Source of the DNA: JBBSNV01 sp964458605
GTDB taxonomy: Bacteria > Pseudomonadota > Alphaproteobacteria > Reyranellales > JAQSWP01
Length of the DNA stretch: 35,612 bases
NCBI GenBank assembly: GCA_964458605.1
Contig: CAYWLS010000035.1
Coordinates: 1-35,612, forward strand
Direction: 5' to 3'
The notes under the pieces are model-generated. The model saw only the letters and a program-made list of their open reading frames with translations, was not told the DNA's origin and searched no databases. The translations under genes and the position numbers were made by a program. The first letter of the stretch is position 1, and the number at the start of each line of letters is the position of its first letter. Shown here piece by piece: positions 1 through 7,434 of this stretch.

Positions 1-35
1 CTGCTCACTTCCTCTCGCCTGATCATCCGCGCTTT

Positions 36-390
36 ATGAGTCCACTACCTAGACGGGCCGGCCATGTGCAGGCCATGGTCAATCTGGGCCTCATGATCGA
101 CCAGGGCCCGCAGCGCCGGGGCGCGCCGCTTCTTCGAGCTGGCGCCGGGCCAATCCAGCCATGACGATTTCGCGCTCGGGCAATTGGGCGACCTGGCCTA
201 TGCGCAGAACGACCGGGCCGCGGCCCGGCGCTACTGGCAACGCGCGCTGGCGGCGACCCCGGCCGTGGTGGACGCCGACCGGCTGCGCGACAAGCTGGGC
301 GGCTGGTATCGCAACCCATTGCCGCACAGCGAATTCGGGTTCAAGAATGAGGACGGCTTCGGCCACGACTGCAACCGGCAGACTTCGTAG
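36..390 (+). pseudogene. collapsed Sel1/TPR-repeat gene, paralogue of the next gene
   Basis: Two pieces of one protein lie here in different frames. From about position 48 the third frame reads a Sel1-like segment, GHVQAMVNLGLMIDQG, matching GHVSAAVNLGVMYDEG of the intact neighbour (its residues 85-100). From about 106 the first frame reads a TPR-like segment ending NEDGFGHDCNRQTS and stopping at 390, matching the neighbour's last 85 or so residues. The equivalent of about 70 residues between them is missing and the join is out of frame. It ends four bases before the intact copy, so the two were tandem duplicates. The upstream part is cut by the window edge or lost. Seen directly: the two aligned pieces. 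Inferred: internal deletion of a once intact gene; an assembly collapse is the alternative. Confidence 0.7.
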
Positions 391-394
391 AACC

Positions 395-1186
395 ATGCGC
401 GCACTCGTCCTGTCGATCGTCTTTGTGCTGGGCCTGCTGGCCTGGCCCGGGCTGGCGCGCGCCGATGTCGATGCCGGGCTGAAGGCGTTCGAGGCCGGCG
501 ACTACGCCGCCGCGCGGCGGCAATTGCTGCCGCTCAAGGACGATCCGCGCGCCGCCTTCGTGCTGGGCGTGATGACCGAGCAGGGGCTGGGCACGCCGGC
601 CGACAGCGGCAAGGCAGCCGAGTTCTACGATCTGGCCGTGCGTGGCGGCCATGTCAGCGCCGCGGTCAATCTGGGCGTGATGTACGACGAGGGTCGCGGC
701 GTGCCGCGCGACGGCATTCGCGCGCAATGGCTCTACAGCTTCGCCGCCAAGTCAGACGACGTGACCGGCAAGAACAATTTGGCCTATCTGTGGGGCCGGC
801 AGAACGGGCTGCTCGAGGAGGCGCTGTGCCTGTCGGCCGAGACCCTCAAGGCCGAACCCGACAACGGCGCCTATCTCGACACTTACGGCTTCGTGCTGCT
901 GCGGCTGGGCCGGCTGGACGACGCCGAGCGCTTCTTCGACAAGGTGCTGAAGATTCATCGCGACGCGGTGGCGGCGGAACATCTCGGCGACGTGGCGCGG
1001 TTGCGCGGCGACAGCGCCGGCGCGCGGCGCTGGTGGCAGACGGCGCTGGGCATGGAGCCCAAGGATCACGATCGGGGCCGCATCCGCACCAAGCTGGCCG
1101 GCCAGGCCGACGACCTCGACGCCCATCCGGCGTTCCAATTGCGCAACGACGGCTTCGGCAAGGACTGCGCCATGCCGGCGGTGTGA
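395..1186 (+). CDS. exported Sel1/TPR-repeat protein
   Basis: This encodes 263 residues. The start at 395 is chosen because it opens a clear signal peptide (residues 1-23, ending GLARA before DVDAGL); the frame is open further upstream only over the neighbouring relic. Residues 25-50 look like a TPR helix pair (EAGDYAAARRQL). Residues 51-135 hold two Sel1-like repeats (AAFVLGVMTEQGLG and AAVNLGVMYDEGRG), and residues 158-222 hold TPR units. The protein ends NDGFGKDCAMPAV with a cysteine close to the C-terminus. Such proteins act as periplasmic protein-binding scaffolds; the partner is unknown. No good Shine-Dalgarno sequence is visible before the start, and the relic's stop is only four bases upstream, so translation may have been coupled. 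Confidence 0.75.
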   Translation: MRALVLSIVFVLGLLAWPGLARADVDAGLKAFEAGDYAAARRQLLPLKDDPRAAFVLGVMTEQGLGTPADSGKAAEFYDLAVRGGHVSAAVNLGVMYDEGRGVPRDGIRAQWLYSFAAKSDDVTGKNNLAYLWGRQNGLLEEALCLSAETLKAEPDNGAYLDTYGFVLLRLGRLDDAERFFDKVLKIHRDAVAAEHLGDVARLRGDSAGARRWWQTALGMEPKDHDRGRIRTKLAGQADDLDAHPAFQLRNDGFGKDCAMPAV

Positions 1187-1205
1187 GCCGCCGGCCGCCC
1201 GCCTG

Positions 1206-1264
1206 GAGCAAATCACCTTTTGACGGAATCGTCCCGGACTCCGTCAAGAGGTGCGAATTTGCTC
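1206..1264. repeat. palindromic intergenic element 1
   Basis: This is a near-perfect inverted repeat. Outer arms are GAGCAAAT (1206-1213) and ATTTGCTC (1257-1264). Inner arms are ACCTTTTGACGGA (1215-1227) and TCCGTCAAGAGGT (1240-1252), with one mismatch and a 12-base loop. There is no T-tract, so it does not look like a simple intrinsic terminator. It resembles the REP/RIME-like palindromes dispersed between genes in alphaproteobacteria. A second element of the same design follows at 1281. Confidence 0.7.
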
Positions 1265-1280
1265 TACACTTTAAGAGATG

Positions 1281-1341
1281 GAGCGGATTCACACGATCGG
1301 ATGGCAGCATTGTCGCGCCTCCATCCGATCGTGATCCGCTC
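1281..1341. repeat. palindromic intergenic element 2
   Basis: The left arm is GAGCGGATTCACACGATCGG followed by ATGG (1281-1304). The right arm is CCATCCGATCGTGATCCGCT plus C (1321-1341). They pair along almost their whole length, with three extra bases in the left arm, around a 16-base loop. The right arm touches the stop codon (1341-1343) of the minus-strand SDR gene, so in RNA it would form a 3' hairpin on that message. It shares the GAG...CTC border design with element 1. Confidence 0.75.
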
Positions 1342-2114
1342 TAATACATCCGCGTCGTCTCGCCGCCATCGATGCGCAGCACCGCGCCGTTGACGAAGCT
1401 GGCGGCATCCGAGCACAGCCACACCACCGCCTTGCCCACCTCGTCGGCCTCGCCCAGCCGCGCCATCGCCGAATGGCGCGGCAGCATCTGGCGATAGCGT
1501 TCGGCCGAGCCCGGCCGGTCGGGATCGACCATCTCCGAGCGGGTCAGGCCGGGCGCCACGGCGTTGACGCGCAAGCCGGCCTGGGCGTAGTCGATCGCTG
1601 CGGTGCGGGTCAGGCCGACCACGCCGAACTTGCTGGCGCAATAGGCGGCATGGCCAATATCGGACGGCTTCAGCCCGTAGATCGACGAGACGTTGACGAT
1701 GGCGCCGCCACCCTGCTTCAGGATCGCCGGGATCTGGTATTTCATGCCCAGGAACACGCCCTTGAGATTGACGCCCATCACCTGGTCCCAATGGGCCTCG
1801 TCGATCTGCGCCACCGGCCGGTTGACCGGCCCGGCGATGCCGGCGTTGTTGACGGCGTAGTCGAGCCGGCCGAAGCGATCGAGCGTGGCCTGCACCGCCG
1901 CGGCGATCTCCGCGCCGCGCGCCACGTCGGCCCGGACGAAGAGCGCCTTGCCGCCCAGCGCCTCGAGCCGCGCCGCCATCGCCTGGCCCTGCTCGGCGCG
2001 GCGCGCCACGATCGCCACCGACGCGCCCTGTTGCGCGAATTGCAGCGCCGCCGCCGCGCCCAGCCCGGCATTGCCGCCGGTCACCAGCGCGACCTTGCCG
2101 TCGAATTGTCCCAT
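1341..2114 (-). CDS. SDR family oxidoreductase (classical)
   Basis: A 257-residue classical short-chain dehydrogenase/reductase, the usual length for the family. The Rossmann cofactor motif TGGNAGLG lies at residues 12-19, NNAG at 89-92, the catalytic Asn in GVNLKG near 116, Ser at 143/144, and the Tyr-Lys pair in YCASK at 158 and 162. An intact active site implies an NAD(P)-dependent alcohol or ketone oxidoreductase in the cytoplasm; the substrate cannot be read from sequence. It is the last gene of a minus-strand run that starts at 6278. The stop overlaps the edge of a strong palindrome that may stabilise or end the message. Confidence 0.9.
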   Translation of the reverse strand: MGQFDGKVALVTGGNAGLGAAAALQFAQQGASVAIVARRAEQGQAMAARLEALGGKALFVRADVARGAEIAAAVQATLDRFGRLDYAVNNAGIAGPVNRPVAQIDEAHWDQVMGVNLKGVFLGMKYQIPAILKQGGGAIVNVSSIYGLKPSDIGHAAYCASKFGVVGLTRTAAIDYAQAGLRVNAVAPGLTRSEMVDPDRPGSAERYRQMLPRHSAMARLGEADEVGKAVVWLCSDAASFVNGAVLRIDGGETTRMY

Positions 2115-2154
2115 TGCGTTTTCCTTGATCGATGAGAGAAGAACCCGGCGCGGC

Positions 2155-2685
2155 TCAGTCGCCGGCCACGAAGGACGACCAGCTTCCGTCGGGCTCGATG
2201 GTGATGCGCCAGCCGACGTAATAGCCCTTGTTGCGGCCTTCCAGCCAGTATTCGTCGATCTTCCTGCCGTAGAGCGCGATCAACGCCTTCTGTTCCTCGG
2301 CGTTGAGCTTGGGCCAGTCGATCATCGCTGCCGACGGCCAGACATAGCTGCCGCCCTCGCCCATCACGCAGTTCATGGCCAGGATGGCGACGGCGATATG
2401 GCCGATATCGACGCCCTGCCTGGAAAGGCTGCGCCAATAGGCAACCGCGTCGCTGTCGTCGCCATAGGAGAAGGTGAACTCGACCGCGCTGCCAAGCTTG
2501 CGCATCCCTTCAAGGTCGTGCGCCTTGGCCGCGGCCATGATCGAGGCGCGCGTGGCGGCGATGGCGGGCGGCAAGGCGGCGGGGCAGCGCTCGCCCTCTT
2601 CCGCCTGGGCAATCGTGCCCTGGAAGCCTGCCAGCATCAGGCCCAGCAGCGCTAGGCGGATGGCGCGAAATATTCGTCGGCCCAT
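2155..2685 (-). CDS. exported protein of unknown function
   Basis: This encodes 176 residues with a convincing signal peptide: MGRRIFR, then a hydrophobic stretch, ending GTIAQA before EEGERC (cleavage near residue 28). The mature part has no motif I recognise. It carries two cysteines (near residues 34 and 105) that could pair in the periplasm, and is rich in aromatics toward the C-terminus (WPKLNAEEQKALIALYG, YYVGWRI). Its first 34 bases overlap the end of the upstream gene in another frame and no Shine-Dalgarno sequence is visible, so translation is probably coupled. No function is proposed. Confidence 0.7.
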   Translation of the reverse strand: MGRRIFRAIRLALLGLMLAGFQGTIAQAEEGERCPAALPPAIAATRASIMAAAKAHDLEGMRKLGSAVEFTFSYGDDSDAVAYWRSLSRQGVDIGHIAVAILAMNCVMGEGGSYVWPSAAMIDWPKLNAEEQKALIALYGRKIDEYWLEGRNKGYYVGWRITIEPDGSWSSFVAGD

Positions 2686-3365
2686 AGGAACAGCGACAGC
2701 CCGGCCTGCTCGGCCAGGAACAGATCGTCCGGCGCGTTGCCGACCATGAAGGCATCGGCGGCGACGCGGCCGTTGCGGCGCAGGAAGGACGCGACGGCCG
2801 CGGCGCGCGGATCGCCGTCGCGCTCGTCCATGGCCGCAGGGGCCGGGGCGATCTCCACGCCCGTGATCCTGTCGCCCAGCGCCGCGTTGAGCGCGCTGCG
2901 CATGTCGTCGGCCGAACGGTTGCCCAGCAGGCGCCGGTCACGCAACGGATCGGTCAGCACCAGGATATCGGCATTGCGCAGGCCGGCGAATTTCTCGAGC
3001 ACGGCGCCGGCCAGGGACGGCAGCGCGACCATGTCGCGGCGGGCGAAATCGGTGGCCGAGGCCAGCGCCGACAGGGAGAACACGATGGTGTTGAGCCAGC
3101 GGCCGCGATCCAGCAGCACCGCGTTGAAGGCACGATAGCTGAGGCCGAGCTGCTCGGCGCGGTTCAGCCGCAGCAGGGCGATCTCCCGCGGCGGCGTCTT
3201 CCACGCCTGGGCCACGGCGCGGCGCCACAGGAACATCTCGCCCGACCAGTCGAGCGGCGGCCCGCCATTGTGACCCAGCCGCGCATAGCCGACATCCGCC
3301 AGCGGCCGGCGCAGCAAGGCGTCGACATTGGCGTGGATCTCGCGACGGCGGTAACGGTCACCCAT
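2652..3365 (-). CDS. degenerate HAD-like protein (hypothetical)
   Basis: This encodes 237 residues, with no family I can name with certainty. Near the N-terminus is LGHNGGPPLD, a motif I recall from hypothetical proteins of alphaproteobacteria. The middle and C-terminus look like the HAD fold: TIVFSLSALAS sits where a HAD enzyme has VFDLDGTL, ILVLTDP resembles the motif II strand, and DAFMVGNAPDDLFLAEQAGL resembles motif IV (normally GDxxxD followed by A..AG). Both catalytic aspartates of motif I read as serine, so if the assignment holds the protein is not an active phosphatase. It overlaps the downstream exported-protein gene by 34 bases. Confidence 0.6.
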   Translation of the reverse strand: MGDRYRRREIHANVDALLRRPLADVGYARLGHNGGPPLDWSGEMFLWRRAVAQAWKTPPREIALLRLNRAEQLGLSYRAFNAVLLDRGRWLNTIVFSLSALASATDFARRDMVALPSLAGAVLEKFAGLRNADILVLTDPLRDRRLLGNRSADDMRSALNAALGDRITGVEIAPAPAAMDERDGDPRAAAVASFLRRNGRVAADAFMVGNAPDDLFLAEQAGLSLFLWADEYFAPSA

Positions 3366-3429
3366 GACGACATTCTAGCGCAAATGCTGCGCTGCGCCAT
3401 GGCGCCGCAAGCGCGGATTTCCGGATAGC

Positions 3430-4305
3430 CTACTTGATCTTGAAATAATCCGGCCGGCCGGCGGCGAAGAAATCGCCCCATAGCTGCTGCCCGCCATCGA
3501 GCGTGATGACGTCGCCGGTGATGAACTTGCTGGTCGGACCGGCCAGATAGACCGTGGCCTCGGCGACGTCGAACACGTCGCCCGGCCGGCGCATCGGGTT
3601 GGATTCCCAGAAGGTGCTGCGGCCTTCGTCGGTGTAGTTCTCGAAGCCGCTGCTCTCCACCGTGCCGACCGCCAGGCAATTGACGCGGATGTTGAGCGGC
3701 GCCCATTCCACCGCCACGGTCTTGGACATGTAGATGACGCCCGCCCGCGCCGCGGCGGTATGCGCCATATGCGGCAGGCCGCGCCAGATCGTGGCGGTCA
3801 TGTTGACGATGACGCCGGGCTTCTTGGCATCGCGCCAGCGCCTTGCGGCCTGCTGCATCATGTACCAGGTGCCGTTGAGGTTGGTGTCGATCACCGCGTT
3901 CCAGCCCTTGACGGTGAAATCGATCGCCGGTTGGGCGAACTGGCCGCCGGCATTGTTGACCAGCACGTCGAGCCCGCCGGTCTCTTTCCAGACGCGCTCC
4001 ATCAGCGTCGCGACCGCTTCCGGATCGCGGATGGTGAGCGGCTGGGTCAACACGTCGACGCCCAGGCCGCGGAAGAATTGCGCCGCCGCCTCGAGCGGCT
4101 CGGGCTTGCGGCCGCAAATCACCAGATCGGCGCCCAGCCGCGCGAACAGCACGGCGATGGCGCGGCCGAAGCCGGTGGCGGCGCCGGACACCAGCACGCG
4201 CTTGCCCTTGAACAGGCCCGGCGCATAGACGGTGGGATGGCTCACCAGCTCGGCGTCGGAAAAGCCGAAGCGCTGTTGCCGTTGCGGTTCTGTCTCTGCC
4301 GTCAT
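3430..4305 (-). CDS. SDR oxidoreductase, dienoyl-/enoyl-CoA reductase-like branch
   Basis: A 291-residue SDR with a 30-residue N-terminal extension. The cofactor motif SGAATGFG lies at 40-47 and NNAGG at 117-121. In place of the usual YxxxK the sequence reads AHTAAARAGV (His 182), followed by YMSK (Lys 195). This HT/SGAARAGV signature is characteristic of the 2,4-dienoyl-CoA reductase and peroxisomal trans-2-enoyl-CoA reductase branch, so it marks a subfamily and not an inactivated enzyme. The likely role is NADPH-dependent reduction of an unsaturated acyl-CoA in fatty acid breakdown. It ends with GQQLWGDFF and a short basic tail. It lies 63 bases from the oxygenase gene upstream on the same strand. 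Confidence 0.85.
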   Translation of the reverse strand: MTAETEPQRQQRFGFSDAELVSHPTVYAPGLFKGKRVLVSGAATGFGRAIAVLFARLGADLVICGRKPEPLEAAAQFFRGLGVDVLTQPLTIRDPEAVATLMERVWKETGGLDVLVNNAGGQFAQPAIDFTVKGWNAVIDTNLNGTWYMMQQAARRWRDAKKPGVIVNMTATIWRGLPHMAHTAAARAGVIYMSKTVAVEWAPLNIRVNCLAVGTVESSGFENYTDEGRSTFWESNPMRRPGDVFDVAEATVYLAGPTSKFITGDVITLDGGQQLWGDFFAAGRPDYFKIK

Positions 4306-4368
4306 CGCCTGCCCCCGTTCGTTGGGAGCAAGTGTGTCACTGCCGCCGCTCGGCCGGCAATCGCAGCC

Positions 4369-5082
4369 TCACATCGCATCGTGAAAGATGATCCCGAGGG
4401 TGAAGCGCCTGCCCGCCCGCAGCGTGCTGACGCCGTGGCGCAGTCTGGCGCGGAAATAGCCCCGCGCGCCGCGCACCGGTCGCTCGTTGACGGCGAAAAT
4501 CACCGCCTGGCCCTGGCCGAGCGGCACCACCTCGCCGCGCGACTGCTGGCGCGGCCGCTGCTCCACCAGCATGAACTCGCCGCCGGCGAAATCCTCGGCC
4601 GGGTCGCTCAGCAGTACCGTCGCCTGCAGCGGAAAGACATGCTCGCCGTAGAGATCCTGGTGCAGGCGATTGTAGTCGCCGGCGCCGTATTTCAGGATCA
4701 GCGGCGTCGGCCGCTTCTGCCCCGCCTCGTGGCAGCGCCGCAGATAGGCTGGCAGGTCGCCGGGATAGTCAGCCGCTCCGCCCAGACGCTGCGCCCAGTC
4801 GCGCGCTACCGTCGCGAGCTGCGGATAGAGGCCCTCGCGCAGGGTGTGCACCGGATCGGGCAGCGGATAGCGCCAGTAGCGATACTCGCCCTGGCCATAG
4901 GCATGGCGCTGCATCACCACCGTGCTGCGGAACAGCGCATCCTCCCGATACAGCCCGATCAGCCGCCGGCATTCGGCCGGGCTCAACAAGGGTTGGGTAA
5001 CGGCATAGCCGAGATCGTCGAGCGATTGGCGCAGCGCCGGCCAATCCTGGCGGGCGAGGCGCTGGTCGAGGCTGGTGCTCAT
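4369..5082 (-). CDS. 2OG-Fe(II) oxygenase (COG3826 / Oxygenase-NA type)
   Basis: This encodes 237 residues. The start at 5082 (MSTSLDQRL) is chosen over further upstream in-frame codons, which are low-complexity and lie in the intergenic spacer. The C-terminal half carries a double-stranded beta-helix iron site: RLHQDLYGEHVFPLQ gives the HxD pair, LRHGVSTL the distal histidine, and RAGRRFTLGIIFHDA the 2-oxoglutarate-binding arginine. The phrasing DFAGGEFMLVEQRPR is typical of the family annotated as an oxygenase of damaged DNA and often found near ada. Known for the family: Fe(II)/2-oxoglutarate chemistry. Inferred: alkylation-damage repair, since ada lies elsewhere in this window but not adjacent. 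Confidence 0.85.
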   Translation of the reverse strand: MSTSLDQRLARQDWPALRQSLDDLGYAVTQPLLSPAECRRLIGLYREDALFRSTVVMQRHAYGQGEYRYWRYPLPDPVHTLREGLYPQLATVARDWAQRLGGAADYPGDLPAYLRRCHEAGQKRPTPLILKYGAGDYNRLHQDLYGEHVFPLQATVLLSDPAEDFAGGEFMLVEQRPRQQSRGEVVPLGQGQAVIFAVNERPVRGARGYFRARLRHGVSTLRAGRRFTLGIIFHDAM

Positions 5083-5137
5083 GCCATCAACATGGCGCGC
5101 CGGCGGCCTCGACGCCATCCGCGCCTTGCCGCCAATT

Positions 5138-5878
5138 TCAGCTCTTGCGCCAGATGCGCAGCGTGCCGATCGGCGCGAAGCCGGCCTGCTGGAAGCGCGC
5201 CAGCCGCTCGCCGCTCTCGTAGCCGGCCACCGGCAATTCGGGATGCCACTGGCCGATCGCCGCCAGGCAGGCGCGCAACGCTGCAGCTTCTTCCGCCGCA
5301 TCGAGCGCGCCGGCGGCGAACCAGTTAGACAGGCCGATCACGCTCTTGCCGTGGCTGGCGACGCAGCCGGCCACGATCTGTCCGCCGCGCCACCCGGCCA
5401 GGATGGAGTGCTCGCTCTGCTGCAGCAGCGCCGGCACGAACGCCGGCGGCCCGCTGGCCTCGGGCGACCAGGCGGCCTGCCAGCGCGCCAGCGTCGCCTC
5501 GTCCGCCACGCGCCGCCATTGCACCACGCCGGCATCGCCGGCCGGCGCGTCGAGCGGGCGCCACAGCCAGGTCGCGTCGAACAGCGGCGCGAAACCGGCG
5601 GCGCCCAGATCGAGCGCGGCGAAGCTGTCCTTCACCGTGCTGCCCGCGGGCAGCCGCGCCGTGGCGATCTTGCGCAGGATTTCGGCCTGGGCCTGGGCGG
5701 TGCTGCGCAGGGTCACGGCGCTGGGATAGAACGCCGGCATCTGCCGGTCGGCATGCCACAGGCTGGCGCTCAAATGGCTGCGTCCGCCATGGGCCCGGCA
5801 CATCGCCGCGCACCACTGCGCGTTGTTGAGCGCGGCGAAGCCGACCTGGGTATGGCGCGCGTCGCTTGCCTTAGCCAT
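5138..5878 (-). CDS. GNAT-like acetyltransferase domain protein
   Basis: This encodes 246 residues. The C-terminal half resembles the GNAT fold: HSILAGWRGGQIVAGCVASHG is the central strand pair, and an ESGERLARFQQAGFAPIGTLRIW tail matches the acceptor end, where a residue-rich loop precedes the final strand. A clear acetyl-CoA P-loop (RxxGxG/A) is not obvious, so the domain may be divergent. The N-terminal part (ARHTQVGFAALNNAQW) looks like a partial duplicate of the fold. It overlaps the DUF2000 gene upstream by 8 bases, which suggests translational coupling. The substrate is unknown. Confidence 0.65.
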   Translation of the reverse strand: MAKASDARHTQVGFAALNNAQWCAAMCRAHGGRSHLSASLWHADRQMPAFYPSAVTLRSTAQAQAEILRKIATARLPAGSTVKDSFAALDLGAAGFAPLFDATWLWRPLDAPAGDAGVVQWRRVADEATLARWQAAWSPEASGPPAFVPALLQQSEHSILAGWRGGQIVAGCVASHGKSVIGLSNWFAAGALDAAEEAAALRACLAAIGQWHPELPVAGYESGERLARFQQAGFAPIGTLRIWRKS

Positions 5879-6278
5879 GCATCTTGGCGCCCTTGGTTAT
5901 CTTGTCGACCGCCTTCTTGTCCTCGCGCAGCGCCAGGCCGACCACGTTCATCGTCTCCGGCCTGCATGCCTTGACGGTCTGGCGGTTGGCCTCGTCGTGA
6001 CCGGTGCGGAACATATCCTCGATGTACAGCGACAGCCGCGCGTTGCGCGCCATGGCGCGATCGTAGATCGACTTCAGCGTCGCGGCATCGGCGCTCAGCA
6101 CGATGACCGGCTGGACCAGCAGCGGATTGTAGCCGTTGCCGGCGGCGTCTTCGTAGGGCGCGCCGATCAGCTCGGGCCGGTTGCCGACGATGCCGCTGGT
6201 CAGGAACGCCGTGACGTTCAGCTTCTGCCACACGGCGAGATCTTCGCGCAGCACGATGGCGATCTTGGTATCGAACAT
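5871..6278 (-). CDS. DUF2000 family protein
   Basis: A 135-residue protein opening MFDTKIAIVLREDLAVWQKL, with TGHDEANRQTV near residue 95, both typical of DUF2000. The family adopts a peptidyl-tRNA-hydrolase-II-like fold according to general knowledge of it; no catalytic role is established that I know of. It is the first gene of the minus-strand run, and the 111-base gap to the divergent oxidoreductase at 6390 must hold the promoters of both. Its stop region overlaps the start of the GNAT-like gene. Confidence 0.85.
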   Translation of the reverse strand: MFDTKIAIVLREDLAVWQKLNVTAFLTSGIVGNRPELIGAPYEDAAGNGYNPLLVQPVIVLSADAATLKSIYDRAMARNARLSLYIEDMFRTGHDEANRQTVKACRPETMNVVGLALREDKKAVDKITKGAKMHG

Positions 6279-6389
6279 GGTTCACCCCGAAAAGCGGCGG
6301 CGATATTAGCGTCCCGGGCGCGCCGCTCAACCCCTCGCAGGCGGTTCCTCGGTTGTGGCATTCTCGGGAGGCTCGAGGGGAGGAACAAC

Positions 6390-7400
6390 ATGGGACAGCC
6401 TTCGATCAATCGCCAATGGATTCTTTCGACCCGCCCCAGCGGCATGGTCGGCCCCGAACACTTCACCTTGCGCCACGAGAAGATCCCGACCGCCGGTCCC
6501 GGCGAATTGCTGGTGCGCAACAGGCTGCTGTCGATCGATCCCGCCAATCGCGCCTGGATGGCGCCGACGCCGACCTACAAGGCGCCGGTCGAGCCCGGCG
6601 ACGTGATGCACGGCTTCGCGCTGGGCGAAGTCGTCGAATCCAACGCCGAGGATTTCCAGCCCGGCGACCTGGTCGACGGCATGCTCGGCTGGCAGGACTA
6701 TGCGGTGCTGAAATCGCCGGACGCCACCTTGCGCACCAGCCGCTACAAGCCGGAATGGCTGATGGGCGTGCTGGGCGTCACCGGCCTGACCGCCTATTAC
6801 GGCCTCAGGGAGATCGGCCGGCCCAAGGCCGGCGAGACGGTGCTGGTGTCGGCGGCCGCCGGCGCGGTCGGCTCGGTGGTCGGCCAGATCGCGCGCATCA
6901 TGGGCTGTCGCGTCGTCGGCACCGCGGGCGGGCCGGAAAAATGCGCCTGGCTGACCGACGAACTCGGCTTCAGCGCGGCGATCGACTACAAGGCCGGCAA
7001 TCTGCGCCGCGCGCTCAAGGCCGCCTGCCCCGAGGGCATCGACATCTATTTCGACAATACCGGCGGCGAGATCCTGCAGACGGCGCTGTTCCAGATGAAC
7101 AACAAGGGCCGCATCGTCTGCTGCGGCAATCTCTCCCAGTACAACGCCGAGAAGCCCGAGCCCGGACCGACGGGCGTGCCCGGCCTGATGGTGGTGAAGC
7201 GCCTGCGCATGGAAGGCTTCATCGTCATGGATTACTTCGACACCCGCGACCAGGCCGAGGCGCAGCTGGCGCAGTGGCTGAGCCAGGGCTGCCTGAAATC
7301 GGCGGAGGATGTCGTCGACGGACTGGAACGCGCGCCGCTGTCGCTGGCGCAGATGTTCCAGGGCCGCAACCGCGGCAAGCTGCTGGTGCGCGTGTCCTGA
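6390..7400 (+). CDS. NADP-dependent oxidoreductase (MDR family, YncB/2-alkenal reductase-like)
   Basis: This encodes 336 residues. The start at 6390 follows a strong GAGGGGAGG ribosome binding site. The sequence opens with INRQWILSTRPSG, typical of the leukotriene B4 dehydrogenase / 2-alkenal reductase branch of zinc-free medium-chain reductases. The nucleotide-binding glycine-rich loop is AAAGAVGSVVGQIA at 155-168, and YFDNTGGEILQTAL and GRIVCCGNLSQYN are further family signatures. It likely reduces the double bond of alpha,beta-unsaturated aldehydes or ketones using NADPH. It is divergent from the DUF2000 run and convergent with the FecR-domain gene, 34 bases away. Confidence 0.9.
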   Translation: MGQPSINRQWILSTRPSGMVGPEHFTLRHEKIPTAGPGELLVRNRLLSIDPANRAWMAPTPTYKAPVEPGDVMHGFALGEVVESNAEDFQPGDLVDGMLGWQDYAVLKSPDATLRTSRYKPEWLMGVLGVTGLTAYYGLREIGRPKAGETVLVSAAAGAVGSVVGQIARIMGCRVVGTAGGPEKCAWLTDELGFSAAIDYKAGNLRRALKAACPEGIDIYFDNTGGEILQTALFQMNNKGRIVCCGNLSQYNAEKPEPGPTGVPGLMVVKRLRMEGFIVMDYFDTRDQAEAQLAQWLSQGCLKSAEDVVDGLERAPLSLAQMFQGRNRGKLLVRVS

Positions 7401-7417
7401 CCGGCGCGGCGGCCGGG

Positions 7418-7434
7418 CGGCGGTCGAACCGCCG
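7418..7434. terminator. short hairpin between convergent genes
   Basis: CGGCGGT-CGA-ACCGCCG is a perfect 7-bp stem with a 3-base loop between the stop of the oxidoreductase and the stop of the FecR-domain gene. There is no T-tract, so it is only a candidate bidirectional transcription end. Confidence 0.35.

Noticed and set aside
3430..4305. Loss of the catalytic tyrosine in the second SDR as a sign of an inactive enzyme
   Set aside because: The HTAAARAGV signature is normal for the dienoyl-/enoyl-CoA reductase branch.
5823..6389. An N-terminal extension of the plus-strand oxidoreductase
   Set aside because: It is antisense to the DUF2000 gene, and the strong GAGGGGAGG site fixes the start at 6390.
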